In this document: positions 31,367 to 42,721 of the stretch, piece after piece
Layout: every line of letters begins with the position of its first letter
Numbering within the stretch: position 1 is the first letter of the stretch
Assembly (NCBI GenBank): GCA_027575765.1
Contig: JANBPT010000043.1
Coordinates: 30,992 to 94,991, forward strand
Length of the DNA stretch: 64,000 nucleotides
Direction: 5' to 3'
Origin: Tieghemiomyces parasiticus
Lineage: Eukaryota > Kickxellomycota > Dimargaritomycetes > Dimargaritales > Dimargaritaceae
Notes under the pieces: generated by a model
What the model was told of the DNA's origin: nothing
Databases searched by the model: none
What the model saw: the letters and a program-made list of their open reading frames with translations, nothing else
Position numbers and translations under genes: made by a program

Positions 31367-32347
31367 TTAGATGAAGTCGTCATCTATCAACGTGTTGGCG
31401 TCGCTCTCGCCTACGTGTTGGTACCGGGCGTTGTTGGCCGAGCGGCGGTTGCGGATCTTGCCGATGATGGTAGCGAAGATGATCATGGACATGTCCTGGT
31501 AAGAAAGGAATGAGGATTCAAAGACAGATATATGTGAATGACAAGTTAGCGAGTCGGCCCCATCAACCTGTAGTGTTGGCAACCAACGTTGGCCGTACTA
31601 ACCCGCAGAACAACGCTTTTCACAGCATTGATCTGGCCGGGTGGTACGAGACTGACTTACCTTTACATAGTCAAAGACCTTCTTCCAGGTATGGTAGTGC
31701 GGAATCTGCTCCAGGCCCCGGGCCTGTTTGGTGAACCGGTTATACAGAATACCAAAGAACATGTACAGCGTCTGCAGCACAAACGAGACAACGAAGAAGG
31801 TACCAGCAAAAGTGCTCTCGCTGGGCTCGGACGTTGAGCAGGCAGCAGGGGTGCGCCACTCAAAGAAATAGGCGCACTTGTTAGCCTCGCCGACAAACTC
31901 AGGCTTGCCCAGCCCCTCCACAGACTTGTCACACACGAACGCGATGAGTGAAGACCGGTCGAAGGCCGAACTGCCCTCGCAGCGGTCACCGTTGGTGTAT
32001 TTGAGTAGGAGACGGTCCCCGCGAAAGATGAGGTGGTCGCTGGTTTGACCGAGGGAGAAGTACTCGTCGTCGCGCTGGGCCATGATGGCAGCCTCCTCTG
32101 CGTTCTTGAGGTGGGACTTATCGCCCACTAGCTCATGGCATACGTTGAGGTGGAATTTATAGCCGGTACCGTAGGCCTCAGCCGTCCAGTCCTCGCCCGT
32201 GGTCCGACGCAGCGCTTGCAGGCTATAGTACCGCTCGGTCTTGGGATCCTTGTACGTGCACGCGTCGTCATTGTCTTTGGTGGCTGTCGGACCGGCTGCC
32301 AGCAGGGCCATGGCGGCTACGGTTAGGAAGGCGAGGGTAGGGCGCAT
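31367..32347 (-). CDS. mannose-6-phosphate-receptor-like sorting receptor (two exons)
   Basis: Type I membrane protein of 271 residues. Exon 1 is 31661-32347, exon 2 is 31367-31495, with donor GTAAGT and acceptor CAG in phase 0. Signal peptide 1-22; luminal MRH (P-type lectin) domain about 28-172 with Cys30, 70, 123, 139, 158 and 170; Arg131, Glu150 and Tyr160 are spaced like the mannose-phosphate contacts of the cation-dependent receptor. One membrane segment at about 181-203, then a tail with GLEQIPHYHTW, very like the animal receptor's GMEQFPH tail block. It ends in the acidic DDDFI. Animal members carry hydrolases to lysosomes; the yeast counterpart Mrl1 helps vacuolar protease maturation. 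Expected location is Golgi/endosome. An Atg27-type protein is the main alternative. Confidence 0.85.
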
Positions 32348-35300
32348 GTTGATTTACGATTTAGCAGATATGAGTGTAGAAGTGGCGAAGCCAAGTGGAA
32401 GGGCTCCCCAGGTAGCGACGCAAGGAGATCAGCAAGGTTGACTTGGGAGAATGGACTAGAGCCGCCAAGGGTTGCAAGGCATGGAGAGGGTGATGTGAGT
32501 AATGTAACCGAGCGGTTAAAGGGGTGGAAGAGTCATCAGTTGATATCCAGCAAGGCCTCGGGTAGGAGAGGTACCATTCAATGAAATCGGGGTAGTCGTG
32601 GGCGGATACCAATCGGAATTGATGCTGGGTGCTGGAGGGTTAGTTAGCAACGTAGACGACACGGCGGATATTAAGCCACACTTAATGCTGTTGCCTATCA
32701 GAACGACGGCTAACTGGTCCTGCTTTCATCCAGTAGTTTTCAATGACACGTAGACCTTTCTAAGCGACCACGGCTGGGCGGTGGGACATTCTGAGTCTCA
32801 ATATTGCCAGCTAGGAAACATCCATGGGAGAAAGTAGTTGATTAGGCCTTATCCGCAGCAGCAGGAATGCTTTATCACCCCTCCCCACTACTACAGGTAA
32901 TCTAATATATATCCTGTGCAAGAGAAGCAGGAGGTCCTGGACCTTAAATTCACAGGTGAACCCCGGTAGTGTTCCACACGCTGAATCGACTGACATTGTT
33001 CATGCTGGAAGAGGCCAATTCCTTGCAACACATTTGACGTCGTTGCCTATCCGTCACGCTTAGGTCCCAAAGCCCCAGTTCGCACTTACCCAGGCGCTAT
33101 CTGTGGTCTTTAACTTTTTGGTTACTCTTCGAGATAGTAAGATGAAAGATACAGGTTCTGGAACATACTGTCAGACTGGTGATGGTTATTACCGATCTCT
33201 CTACCAATCATTTTTGGAGGACTCGCTTCCGAACGGACTATTACCCCTTCAAAGACAACCTCTAGGTTGGAAGCTCATCAGGTAAAGTTGATATAGGATG
33301 ATGAGGGTATTCGGAGTACGTTGAGGGAGGGCACCTGCTGATGTGCGAGAAACTGGCCTAGGCTGACCACCCTTCCCCTCTTCAGTGTTCCGCGTGCCGT
33401 ACATGATCCTGGAACCGTGCAATATGGTAGGTGTTAATGTATTTAATAAAGAAAACTAGCAGTTAAGCTCTAATTTAGACGGGGGTTGATAGTTTAAACG
33501 ATGACTGCCGTGTTATTGGCGGTTGACCGTGAGGTCTTTTGTGCTTGAATAACAGCTACTCAGCTGGACCTAAGAAATGTCCCAAACAACAGTATGGCGT
33601 GGCCTGGCACTAATAGATATAGGATAATGACCGGTAACCATTGAATCAGAAATATGTAAGACAAAGCCCTAAAAGAATACAAGGCGGCAGTGCCTGGAAA
33701 TGGAGGTGACATCCAATGGACCAGGGAGATTGCCTGTCTCTAGAAAGGGCTATTGAGAATAGGGGTAAAGAAGGTAGATACCGGATATAGATAAACGTGT
33801 GGAAACTGATTAGTGGAGTTTACCTAAATGGGCCAGGATCAAGTCAGAATAGGTAGGTCACTATTGGTTGGAATCAGGCTATGATAGGGAGAGGGCAGTG
33901 GAGGTACAGCGTTGTCGAGATATAGGGGTTCCGGAAATGATCATGAAGACATTTCTGCCGACCGCATGGATAAATGAATGAAATACTGATTGTGGTCATC
34001 TAATAACAACCTTATCTCATGCACTAAGCAGCAGTCACCCACAACGCCGCCACACACACCAGAACCGCCACTCATATAACTAATGGAACAATAACCACTA
34101 TCACCCAACTCACCTCAACCTCCCAGACCAACCCTTGCAAACGACACTCGCTATATTTCCATGCTTCTCTACGATTCCACGACTTTCTACACTAGCATCT
34201 ACCGATAAGGCCCCAAATCGGAACCCAGTAAACGACACCTTCTACCCCTCACTTCTACTAGTTTACTTGTTACGATTGGACCTACCACACTGGTAGAATG
34301 GAAGATGCATGGATGCCCCAATATGATTGACGTTATTGTGCCCGTCGGAAGTTACGTAGTACAGGGCTAATTAAGGCAAAAAGCGATAACTGGACGGCTT
34401 AATATGGATGAATAACGTATTGTTGACATTGTAACGGAGTTCGGATCCTATTAGAACCAAATGCCATTAGTTAGTGCTCAAGACTCAGACCACGCTGGCC
34501 GGATGGCCTAGCTCTGAACCAAGTCTGAGTGAGCCGTAATGAACAAACGGGGGCCAGTTTCAGCCAGAGTCACCGACGGCGATAGCCTAATATGATGCCG
34601 ACAAACGGACAGTGAATCAAACATTGAATGCGCCGTGTCCACTGCGTTGAAGCTACAGCAAGTTAATGAGATGCGCGTAGGAGGTGAGGTAACCCACGTT
34701 TTCGATCCACCAGCTAGGGTGTGACGTTCCCTTACTGTCCGTCATACCTCCTCCATCAAGACATTGCCTCACTGACTTTTAAACTGCCTGGTTAGCTTGG
34801 ACTTTTTTCATGCCCTGTCAATTTGTGCAATATGATGCTCTTGGACAAGATTAGGTTGATAGATATAGTGGATCGCGCAACGTTGATAACCGCTCTTCAC
34901 AAATCTCCACTGTGGCAAGGTATAAACCAGTATACAGGCTGCCTTTGGTTGAAATTAGAGAACGCTAAGGAAGGCCGAGAGTGTACTATGATTTGATAAA
35001 AGTATACGGTCTAGGAGGCAACTAGTAAAGGTGTCCATCGAACACACTAAATGGCTTACTATCCGTTCTGATTTGTTGTCCCCTACTGCCGGGGGAGGGG
35101 TTGTTTACAGAGAGCTTGCAGTTCTCAGTGCAGGGTAAGGGTCTAACAGCGGAGTGTTGTTGAATTGTTCCGTATCTCCGACGGGGTAGCCAGTTTGCGT
35201 CACTTCGGTTGGTCACTGGTGACATCACTTGCCCCTTTTGCTTCCCCCGATATCCTCGTTTAACATTCCCCAGTTCCGCCCTGGTCGTTGTTCGATATAA

Positions 35301-35526
35301 TGACGACATGGTGACGCCCTCGCTCCCCAAGCAGCACAATATCGGTAGATGGTCAGGCCAGAGGAGGGGGAGGCGAATCAGCTGCCTCCGCACTAGAAAG
35401 ATGCCTTTAGACCCCACTGTGGGGTACCAGGCGGAGGGCTACGTCACTCTCATCCACTCGGGGGGGTGTTCTGCCCTGGCGGTAGGGCACGGCTGCGGTT
35501 AGTCCCGGTCGGTCTGCCCTTGCCAG
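32348..35526. other. 3.2 kb intergenic, no gene seen
   Basis: No frame over about 130 codons and none with domain character. The 131-codon minus-strand frame at 35022-35417 lacks recognisable features. Sequence is AT-richer than the flanking genes, and no LTR ends of the families above were noticed. Confidence 0.45.
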
Positions 35527-35538
35527 CCAATATATAAG
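35527..35538 (+). promoter_or_regulatory. CCAAT plus TATA box of the CsbD-like gene
   Basis: CCAAT directly overlaps a TATATAAG (35531-35538), about 145 bp upstream of the ATG at 35683. A long C/T-rich leader follows. Strong core elements of this kind fit a highly expressed or stress-induced gene. Confidence 0.5.
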
Positions 35539-35682
35539 GACGGGCTACTGGCCCTTCTACACACCCTATCAAACATTCATCCACTCCGACGCCCTTCCAC
35601 CATCCACTCATTCGATTCTTCTCTCCCGCCCCACTCAACCCCCACCCCTACTACTTCTACCACCACCACGACCACTACCACC

Positions 35683-36162
35683 ATGCAGTCCCACGTCCCT
35701 ACCACCACTTACGCCGCCCCGCAGACCGGTGCCACCAACCCGGGAGCCGTGGGCACCGGGTTCGCCGACCGCCACACCGCCGTCACGGCCAACCAGCAGC
35801 CCGCGGCCACCGGCCTCACCGCGGGCCACCCGACCCACGCCGCCCACCCCATGGGCAACTCCGCTACCGGCCACACCGCTGCCTCCCCCAGCAAGATGGG
35901 TGGCCTCGCCCAGGGAATCAAGGGCAGCGTCACCCAGGCCGTCGGCACCGTGGTGGGCAGCACCAACCTGAAGGCCCGCGGGATGGAGGACAAGCTGGAA
36001 GGCCAGGCCCGCCGCGAGGCTGCCAAGGCGGGTAACCGCCAGGAGGCCACCGCCGGTATGCAACAGGCCCAGGCCAGCAAGGCCTACGGCGGTCCCATCC
36101 ACAACACCGCCGCCAACGCCAAGACAGGCGCCGAGGCCGCCAAGTTCCATGCCAACCAGTAA
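35683..36162 (+). CDS. CsbD-like stress hydrophilin
   Basis: Small hydrophilic protein of 159 residues, no intron, rich in Ala, Gly, Thr, His and Gln, with no Trp or Cys. Residues about 77-115 (starting GLAQGIKGSVTQAVGTVVG and continuing with the Leu-Glu-Gly-Gln block) match the CsbD-like fold found in bacterial general-stress proteins and fungal homologues. The front 75 residues are a low-complexity Thr/Ala/His segment. Such proteins accumulate on stress or in spores; biochemical role is unknown. Very high GC at third positions creates a long antisense frame that is not a gene. A probable poly(A) signal AATAAA lies near 36315. Confidence 0.85.
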   Translation: MQSHVPTTTYAAPQTGATNPGAVGTGFADRHTAVTANQQPAATGLTAGHPTHAAHPMGNSATGHTAASPSKMGGLAQGIKGSVTQAVGTVVGSTNLKARGMEDKLEGQARREAAKAGNRQEATAGMQQAQASKAYGGPIHNTAANAKTGAEAAKFHANQ

Positions 36163-37507
36163 ACCGCTCTCCCGAGCGGCTCTTGTAGACTGCCTCCCAT
36201 TTTTCACTGGCTTTTGTTGTTTTCTATTTTGTACTATACGTTCCTCCGGGGCCCATTCAAATCCCACTCGGAGTTTGGGTGTCACACCCTTACGCTGTGG
36301 CCGGCGAAATTTGAAATAAATTGGTTTATTAATTATTCCAACCTTTTTATAAGATGCACTCTGAGTCATGATTCAAAATTCCTTACTTCCTGACCGAAAA
36401 CTTTACTGACTAAACTCGGTACATGGTAGGGAAAGCCTCGGTCGCTGGTCGGCCAGATATAGCCGAAAGAGAGCATCGATCAAAAGAGGAAATCATGAAA
36501 AGAAGAATCATGCATGGCAAGTGGGAGTAAAGGTGCAGGGCAAGCGGTGAGGGTGGAAGACCCCAACCGGAAAAAAAACGACGATAAGGGAGAGACATGT
36601 GGTCTGAAAGGCCGACCGGCCCTATATTGAAGGATTGTCGTTGGGACAGTAAGGACGGAGTCTCCTCAATGGGGGCCTCCGCTCCATTATTTTACCTTGG
36701 GTGACTGCACGAGGCGGTAACGTTTGGATTGATACATCCCAACTACTTTAGATGATTTATGCTGGTAACCACCATGTCTGCTGATCCGCTTGGACGATAC
36801 TGATCGCTTACTTCATTTTGTCTGCGCTTGGATCGGAGACGACCGAATAAAGCCAAGGGCCTTACAGAGACTGAGTTGAGTGCGTAAGGCAATTCAGGGC
36901 TATATTTGGGTCAGGCCCTTTCGTAGAGGGACAGCGAGGGAGGGCGTGCTTACAAAGGATTAAGGACGAGAGACGGCAAAGTGAGGAAGGTCTGGTGGAG
37001 GGTTTCCTGACCCAATTAGGTTGAGTGGTCCTGGTGGATTGTGGTCCATCCGGCAGTACCTTGGTAGCAGTGATCAGGCCTGGGCCTTAGCAAATGCCGT
37101 TTCAATTGACCAACTAGGGAACACTCCGCGGTCACCCCCCCCCGGCACACTCTGCCCTGTCTTGATGGCCATATGGAACATGCAATCAGGGTAGATCTGG
37201 GGTTCGCAAGTCAATTACGAGGAGGCTGATCGTGCCGCGTGGTCAGAAGCTACTAATGATGAGACTTGCTATTACCTACCTCGAAACACGAGAGATATAT
37301 GGCAGGCGTGTTGGACTGCGAATGAGAACCTGGTAATACACCCGTCTAGGGTATAAATTGATCGTGGCCAGCAGCGGGGTTGAGTTGCTCTATACGTATA
37401 GCACTGCTTGTCTTCCATAATTTAGCACGATTGCTCTGCAGAGGATTTAATATCAACTAACAATCCTTAATAGCCGCCTCGCCCAACGAGTCTTGGTCTC
37501 CTTCATA
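36163..37507. other. intergenic, no gene seen
   Basis: Contains the 3' region of the CsbD-like gene and the upstream region of the next. No supported frame. A C run of 9 lies at 37135-37143. Confidence 0.45.
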
Positions 37508-38641
37508 ATGAACTATTACGCTTTCTATCTCGCCACCTACGTCCTGACGTCGATTTCTATGTTGTGTAGCGTGCTAGCCATGTGCGTTGTGCTCTGGACC
37601 TGGCGCCGCCGACCCACTTCTAAAAGCTCACCTTCGTTCTGCTTAACCCTGTGGATCGGTTTAGCTGACCTGTTCCTGCAAGTTATCAATATCCTCACCA
37701 ACCCCATCACCTTCCGGGCCGGCCTTATCACGGCCAACGGCTACGCCCGCTTCATCAACGCTTTCAACAACTTTAGTACCATGTGGTTCATCGCGCTCAA
37801 CGCCATGATCGCGCTCGATCTGCACCTGATGATTTTCCATGGGTTAGCCCGTCAGGCCTGGATTCGCCGGTGGTACACCACGACCGCTACTGTCTTCGCC
37901 TTATTTTTTGCCGCGTGGTACTTGGTCCTACCGGACGTGCGTTTCCTGCTCGATGGGACGGTGACTGCAGGGGTTCCGGGGAGTCCCACTCAGTACTTCA
38001 TTCTACTGTGGATGGGGATTTGGTTCCCGCTCGTTATCGGCTACGTGGTCGCGGTGGTCGCCACCGTCGTATTCACCATCGTGCGCTCACGCATCCATTT
38101 GGGGCGTTTCTCTCTGAACCGCGAGTTTCGAGATCAGACCCAGCCGCTAACCAAAAAAGCACAGTTCATAATCGGCTATCCGATTGTCCTACTCGTGATC
38201 TACATTCCCTATACTGTCCTGCTACTCCTACAGAGCTTAGCGAGTGCCTCCGTAGTTAAGCTGCTCACGGGCTACTGTAACATACTCCTCGCATCCCAGG
38301 GTATCCTCAGCCTCGGCGTGCTTCTCTTCCACCCCGTCATGCTGGCTACGTACCGGGAGCGATCACGAACCGAGCCGATGACCATGTGGAAGAGCCTTAT
38401 GACCCGGGCCATCGTTACCAGGGCGAGCCCAGATTCGCATTGGAACCTGCCTGCTCCCGCCAAGGCCTGTCTACGAGCGTCCACCTTCTACCAATACCAG
38501 GCTGACTGTGATCTTGAAGCTCTCCTAGGCAAGCGAGACGCCGACAGGGTCCATATTTGCGAGTTGGGCACCTTTTGCTCGCTCAGCTCCTCCACAGAGA
38601 GTAGTGCCACGACGGTCGTGGACGATTCGGCGTGTCTTTAA
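37508..38641 (+). CDS. GPCR-like seven-transmembrane protein
   Basis: Membrane protein of 377 residues in one exon. I use the ATG at 37508; the frame is open five codons further up but only from a TTG. Hydrophobic segments lie near 8-32, 44-66, 80-103, 120-142, 158-184, 212-236 and 246-270. A short outer N-terminus precedes helix 1, and a basic third inner loop (about 185-210) and a cytoplasmic tail of about 100 residues rich in Ser/Thr and Arg follow. A Trp sits in helix 3 (MWFIALNAMIALDLHLMIF), and HPVMLATYRERSR follows helix 7. The shape fits fungal receptors of the cAMP-receptor/Git3-like or rhodopsin-like group. Ligand unknown. With the shorter protein at 18.5 kb it makes two receptor-like genes in one window, but the two look unlike each other. 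Confidence 0.75.
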   Translation: MNYYAFYLATYVLTSISMLCSVLAMCVVLWTWRRRPTSKSSPSFCLTLWIGLADLFLQVINILTNPITFRAGLITANGYARFINAFNNFSTMWFIALNAMIALDLHLMIFHGLARQAWIRRWYTTTATVFALFFAAWYLVLPDVRFLLDGTVTAGVPGSPTQYFILLWMGIWFPLVIGYVVAVVATVVFTIVRSRIHLGRFSLNREFRDQTQPLTKKAQFIIGYPIVLLVIYIPYTVLLLLQSLASASVVKLLTGYCNILLASQGILSLGVLLFHPVMLATYRERSRTEPMTMWKSLMTRAIVTRASPDSHWNLPAPAKACLRASTFYQYQADCDLEALLGKRDADRVHICELGTFCSLSSSTESSATTVVDDSACL

Positions 38642-38836
38642 TTTTAACCTTGCATTGGGACTAACGACTCTCCCCGGGAGGTCGACATCATTGTCGGTGT
38701 CTGTAATTACCTTCTCGGTTTACTGTAATAAATATCATTCATTTGGTCAGGCTGGAGTGAATACTGAGGTAGATTTTTGGAATGAGGACCGCCTATTGAC
38801 ACGCCTTGGAGGTTATTGATACATGAGGTTGCAACG

Positions 38837-39344
38837 CTACCACTTTCGACCCAGCTAGCCGCAATTGACACGATGGTAATTGTGTAGTAATGCAGAATAA
38901 TATCCCAGTAGATTAGCACTCTGGCATTTTTAATCCGACAGCTCTGCACAAAGCGGTAACGATGAAGCCTCGTCATGACTTACCTGTTTCTGTACGCAGG
39001 CCTTGAAGGCAGCAAATTCAGTAGAGCAGGCATCCTGCCGGACCTCACCGAGGTGCTTGACTACGCATTGTCCGTAAGCCTTGGACTGTATTAAAAGGGC
39101 GTAAGGTAATGGTAATGAGGATAAAGGCCGGTAGAAGAAGGAGGTGATCAGCATTCGGCTGCGGTATTTGTGGGCCCAACGCCACAATGTGGACAAGCTA
39201 GGGTTGGGGAGAAGCTGTCCGCCATGGCAAGCGGTTAGAGTTTCCCCGGCATGGTGAACCTACCTGGAGGGCGCATTGGCCCATGGCTTTCTCGAGCCGC
39301 GGAAGGAGCCGACGCGATCCGCTAGCTACTGCAGGCTGGGACAT
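38837..39344 (-). CDS. NDUFAF8: twin CX9C mitochondrial protein, NDUFAF8-like (three exons)
   Basis: A 66-residue protein split in three exons: 39264-39344, 38984-39085 and 38837-38854; the last exon holds only LGRKW and the stop. All junctions are in phase 0 with GTAGGT or GTAAGT donors. Cys24 and Cys34 are separated by nine residues, as are Cys47 and Cys57, so it forms the twin CX9C helical hairpin oxidised in the mitochondrial intermembrane space. The pattern YGQCV ... CSTEFAAFKACV resembles NDUFAF8 (C17orf89), an assembly factor of respiratory complex I. The final exon could be wrong: nearer acceptors give other short tails, but LGRKW is the most family-like. Its presence suggests this fungus has complex I. 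Confidence 0.7.
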
Positions 39345-39746
39345 GCCGACTGGTGAGGAGGGTGATACGACTAGGTGGGCAAAGGTACTAGAGTGGAGAA
39401 GAAGGAAGTGGGAAATGTGTGAAACCTGATAGCAACATGGAGGCGGGCAATGAGGAGAAACGATGTGGTTCAATGGGGGAAAGATGTAAGGGTGGCGTCG
39501 CGATAGGTGCTGGGCTGGTAGCATACTACTGAGTTCTAGCGCCATGGTCGTCGTCGTTGGTAGGGGTCCCTTGACGCGGGACCTTCTGTAGCGGTGGGAT
39601 GCGTCGCACGATCATATGGGGTACGTGCCCCCCCAAGGGCAGATCCCTCTCAGAAATCTCCATGGGCGTAGGTCCTGCTTCTCCCGCTCCCGCCTTGCTA
39701 AACCGATTGTTTCTCATTTCGCTTGACAGATCGACTCCAGTTTGCC
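39345..39746. promoter_or_regulatory. divergent promoter between two mitochondrial-protein genes
   Basis: 402 bp separate the start codons of the CX9C gene (minus) and the GluRS gene (plus). Both products act in mitochondria, so shared regulation is plausible. A C7 run lies near 39628. No binding site is identified. Confidence 0.4.
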
Positions 39747-41950
39747 ATGACCTTGCTGCCGACTCGGGCGGCACTGTGGCGCACGCCTGCCTCTCGGTTC
39801 CTCAGGGCTACCGCCGGCTTGACGCCGGCCGCTGCCTATTCTACTCGGGTTCGTTTCGCACCGAGCCCGACCGGTAATCTCCATCTGGGAGGTCTGCGTA
39901 CGGCCCTGTTTAACTACCTCTTCGCCCGGCACACTGGCGGCCGATTTATCCTACGTATCGAGGACACTGACCAGAAGCGGCTGGTCCCAGGAGCTGTGAA
40001 CCGACTTGTGGCTGCGCTGCGATGGGCAGGGGTAACCTATGACGAGGGTCCCGACGTGGGCGGGGATCACGGGCCGTACGTACAGTCAGCCCGGAGCGAA
40101 CTGTATCAGTGCTACGCCCGTGAACTCATCGAACGTAACCGGGCCTACCGCTGCTTTTGTACCCCTGAGCGCTTGGCACAGTACCGTACGGTCGCGGCCC
40201 GATCGGGCAAGCCCCCAGTCTACGATAAGCGGTGCACTCATCTGAGCCAGCGAGCCGTCGAGGCCAACCTGGCTCAGGGCCTCCCGTACACCGTCCGACT
40301 CCGGTTTCCGGACGATTTGGCCACTGTCCCGGATGAAGTGTACGGTAGCGTCCGAGTCAATCCGCACGTATCGGACGACGCCGTACTCCTCAAGAGTGAC
40401 GGCTTGCCCACGTACCACTTGGCCAACGTGGTCGACGATCACCTCATGGGCATTACCCACGTACTACGTGGCGAGGAATGGCTCTCATCGACCGCTAAGC
40501 ACGTCGCTCTCTACCGTGCCCTGGGTTGGCCGCTACCAAAGTTTGTTCATCTGCCCTTGCTCCTTAACGCCGACGGATCCAAGCTGTCTAAGCGCACGGG
40601 GGATACCGATGTGGCTCAGCTCAGCCAGGCAGGCTACCTTCCCGAGGCGGTAGTGAACTACGTGGCCCAACTAGGCTGGGCGCCCGCCGAACCCCAGGAT
40701 CTCTTCACCTTGGACGAGCTGGTGGCACAGTTTACATTAACTGGCATCAACACTTCAAACCCCACGGTCGATTATACCCGACTGGATTGGCTGAACCGAC
40801 AGCACTTCCGACGCCTCTGGGCTAGTAATCCAGAGCGCCGGGCGGAGTATCTGAAGGCGTTCCAGCAGCAGGTGACCAAGGACTTTCCGGACCGGTAAGT
40901 AGACGGGAATCAGATGTGTATCCTGGCTCGAGATACAAAGGCCAGGATGACAACCCAATGGTCTGGGGCCGCTACTACCGTGGCGTTCATGACTAACCCG
41001 CACTGTCTGCCTCATGAGCTACCAACCTCTTTCGATCCAGGGCATTTTCCGCGGACTACATTGCGCGAGCCATTGATCTATGCAAAGTAAGTAGAGGCTC
41101 GGCTGTCAGAGTCAAACAGCCTTGTATACGTCTCCACATTTATTCCCGCCGTTTACTGACCCGATCCCAACACTTTATTATATATCCCTCGCATTGGCCA
41201 CCACCCGCAGGACCGGATCACAAAAACCACAGATTTCGGCGAGGCGACCCGAGTCTGCTTTGCTGAACCCCAGTACGACCCAGCTGTATCGGCTTCCATC
41301 GCTCCACCGAATATCCAAGGTATGGGAGTCTCCTGCAGATGCGTTATCTCCGCAGTTACGACACCACCATTGCGACGCGTATAGCATTCGCTGGCTCAAA
41401 ATAGAATTGGCCATGGATAACTGAACACCCGCACTTGAAAATGTAACCGCCGCTTCTCACTGACACCCTTACTGTCGACAGACCGCGTGGTCGACGAGGC
41501 CATTCGCCTGCTGAGCAATCTACCGGACGATTTGGCTGCTGAACGGCCTATTGCGCTGCGTGATCACTTACCTGCAATGGCCAAGCACGCTGGAATCAAG
41601 AAACCCCAGGCCATGAAGATTATGAGGTTCGCTCTCACGGGTCTCAAGGTAAGTCAAGGCGATGCAGCGCGATCCAACTGCTGTCCAGTACGACCGTCTT
41701 GTTTTCCTTTGAAGCATACCCACAGATCAGGAGGCGAGGAGACAGGAAAGATGGCGTGACCAACCTATCATGTATTCAAAAACTCACATTTACCACCATC
41801 ACCCTTCGCCCCGGTCCTTTCTGACGGCATCCTCAACAGACTGGGCCAGGGGTGCTCGACCTGGCCGACCTGTATGGGTCTCAGGAGTGCCTTCGGCGAT
41901 TAGAACTGTACAAAGCGAACGCCCTACCCTCAACCTCCGTCTCTACCTAG
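39747..41950 (+). CDS. EARS2: mitochondrial glutamyl-tRNA synthetase (five exons)
   Basis: Class I aminoacyl-tRNA synthetase charging tRNA-Glu in mitochondria, 526 residues. Exons: 39747-40894, 41041-41086, 41211-41319, 41482-41648, 41840-41950; each junction keeps frame and the size matches the family. Start is the ATG at 39747; an upstream in-frame TTG is ignored. Residues 1-33 form a mitochondrial presequence (Arg/Ala/Leu, no acids). The core begins RFAPSPTGNLHLGGLRTAL with the HIGH-type signature (HLGG), and the KMSKS-type motif is SKLSKR. The region after exon 1 contains the DRITK and DRVVDEA segments of the anticodon-binding helical domain, which only appear once the small exons are joined. 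Bacterial-type, discriminating or not cannot be told. It is divergent from the NDUFAF8-like gene. Confidence 0.93.
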
Positions 41951-42721
41951 CCAAGCCTAGAGCCATGCAGACCCCAAAGTTAGGTCGCCGGAGACCACAA
42001 TAAACTGTTTAAACTCCCTGTCTACGCCCCCTCCCCTCAACCAGGGGAAAGTAGCCCTTCTGACGTCGATGAAGCGTAGTCTCAAGCGGAAAAGGTGTAT
42101 CCGCTGGCTCTGATTGGAAACCATGCCCTCCCTAGCCGGCGCTCACTGCGAATCCGGCCCCCCTGAACATCGCGCTGCCAGGCCTACAGTGGCCGATTGT
42201 AGCCGCCCATGCGGGGAGGTGCAACAGCCAGACGTGCCAGCCACCCCACGTCCCGTCTAAGGCGTGGGAGGTACGGGAAGGGTGACAGCTACAGAGTAAA
42301 TATCTTGACGTCTGGGCGATAAGGCATGCGTAACGTCCAGTGTAGGCTCCCAGTTGACGATCGGAGATTGGTACTATACCCAGAAAAAGAAAAATGTCGT
42401 CACAGGCCGTCAGTTTCCTTACCACTGGCATTCAAGTACATGCCAGGCGTGACACGTTTCAGTCCTGCCCTTGCCACCTTCGCCGCGTCTACCCCTTGTC
42501 TCCTTTGCCCTCACTACTCTCAAATTCCACCGTACGCTTAATCAGGGTTGTCCTATCACTTTTCTATTTTGAACGGCTTTTAAATTCCTCCTCGAACCCG
42601 CTCATTCCGCTGTTCTAACCCTCTGCCCTCAGCTCATCACAGGTATCGCTGCCAACCTATTTACCCGCCTACTACAGGTGACTTTCAGTTACGCCTCACC
42701 CTCGTTCTCTCTCGCGCGGCC
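41951..42721. other. intergenic, no gene seen
   Basis: Holds the GluRS 3' region and the upstream part of the DUF1295 gene, whose last 250 bp are C/T-rich. Frames here are under 100 codons without family features. Confidence 0.45.

Noticed and set aside
35635..36369. 244-codon antisense frame over the CsbD-like gene
   Set aside because: Gly/Val/Ala-rich mirror of a strongly GC3-biased gene; the plus-strand protein has the CsbD domain.
39723..39746. Longer N-terminus for the GluRS
   Set aside because: It relies on a TTG start; the ATG at 39747 directly opens a mitochondrial presequence.
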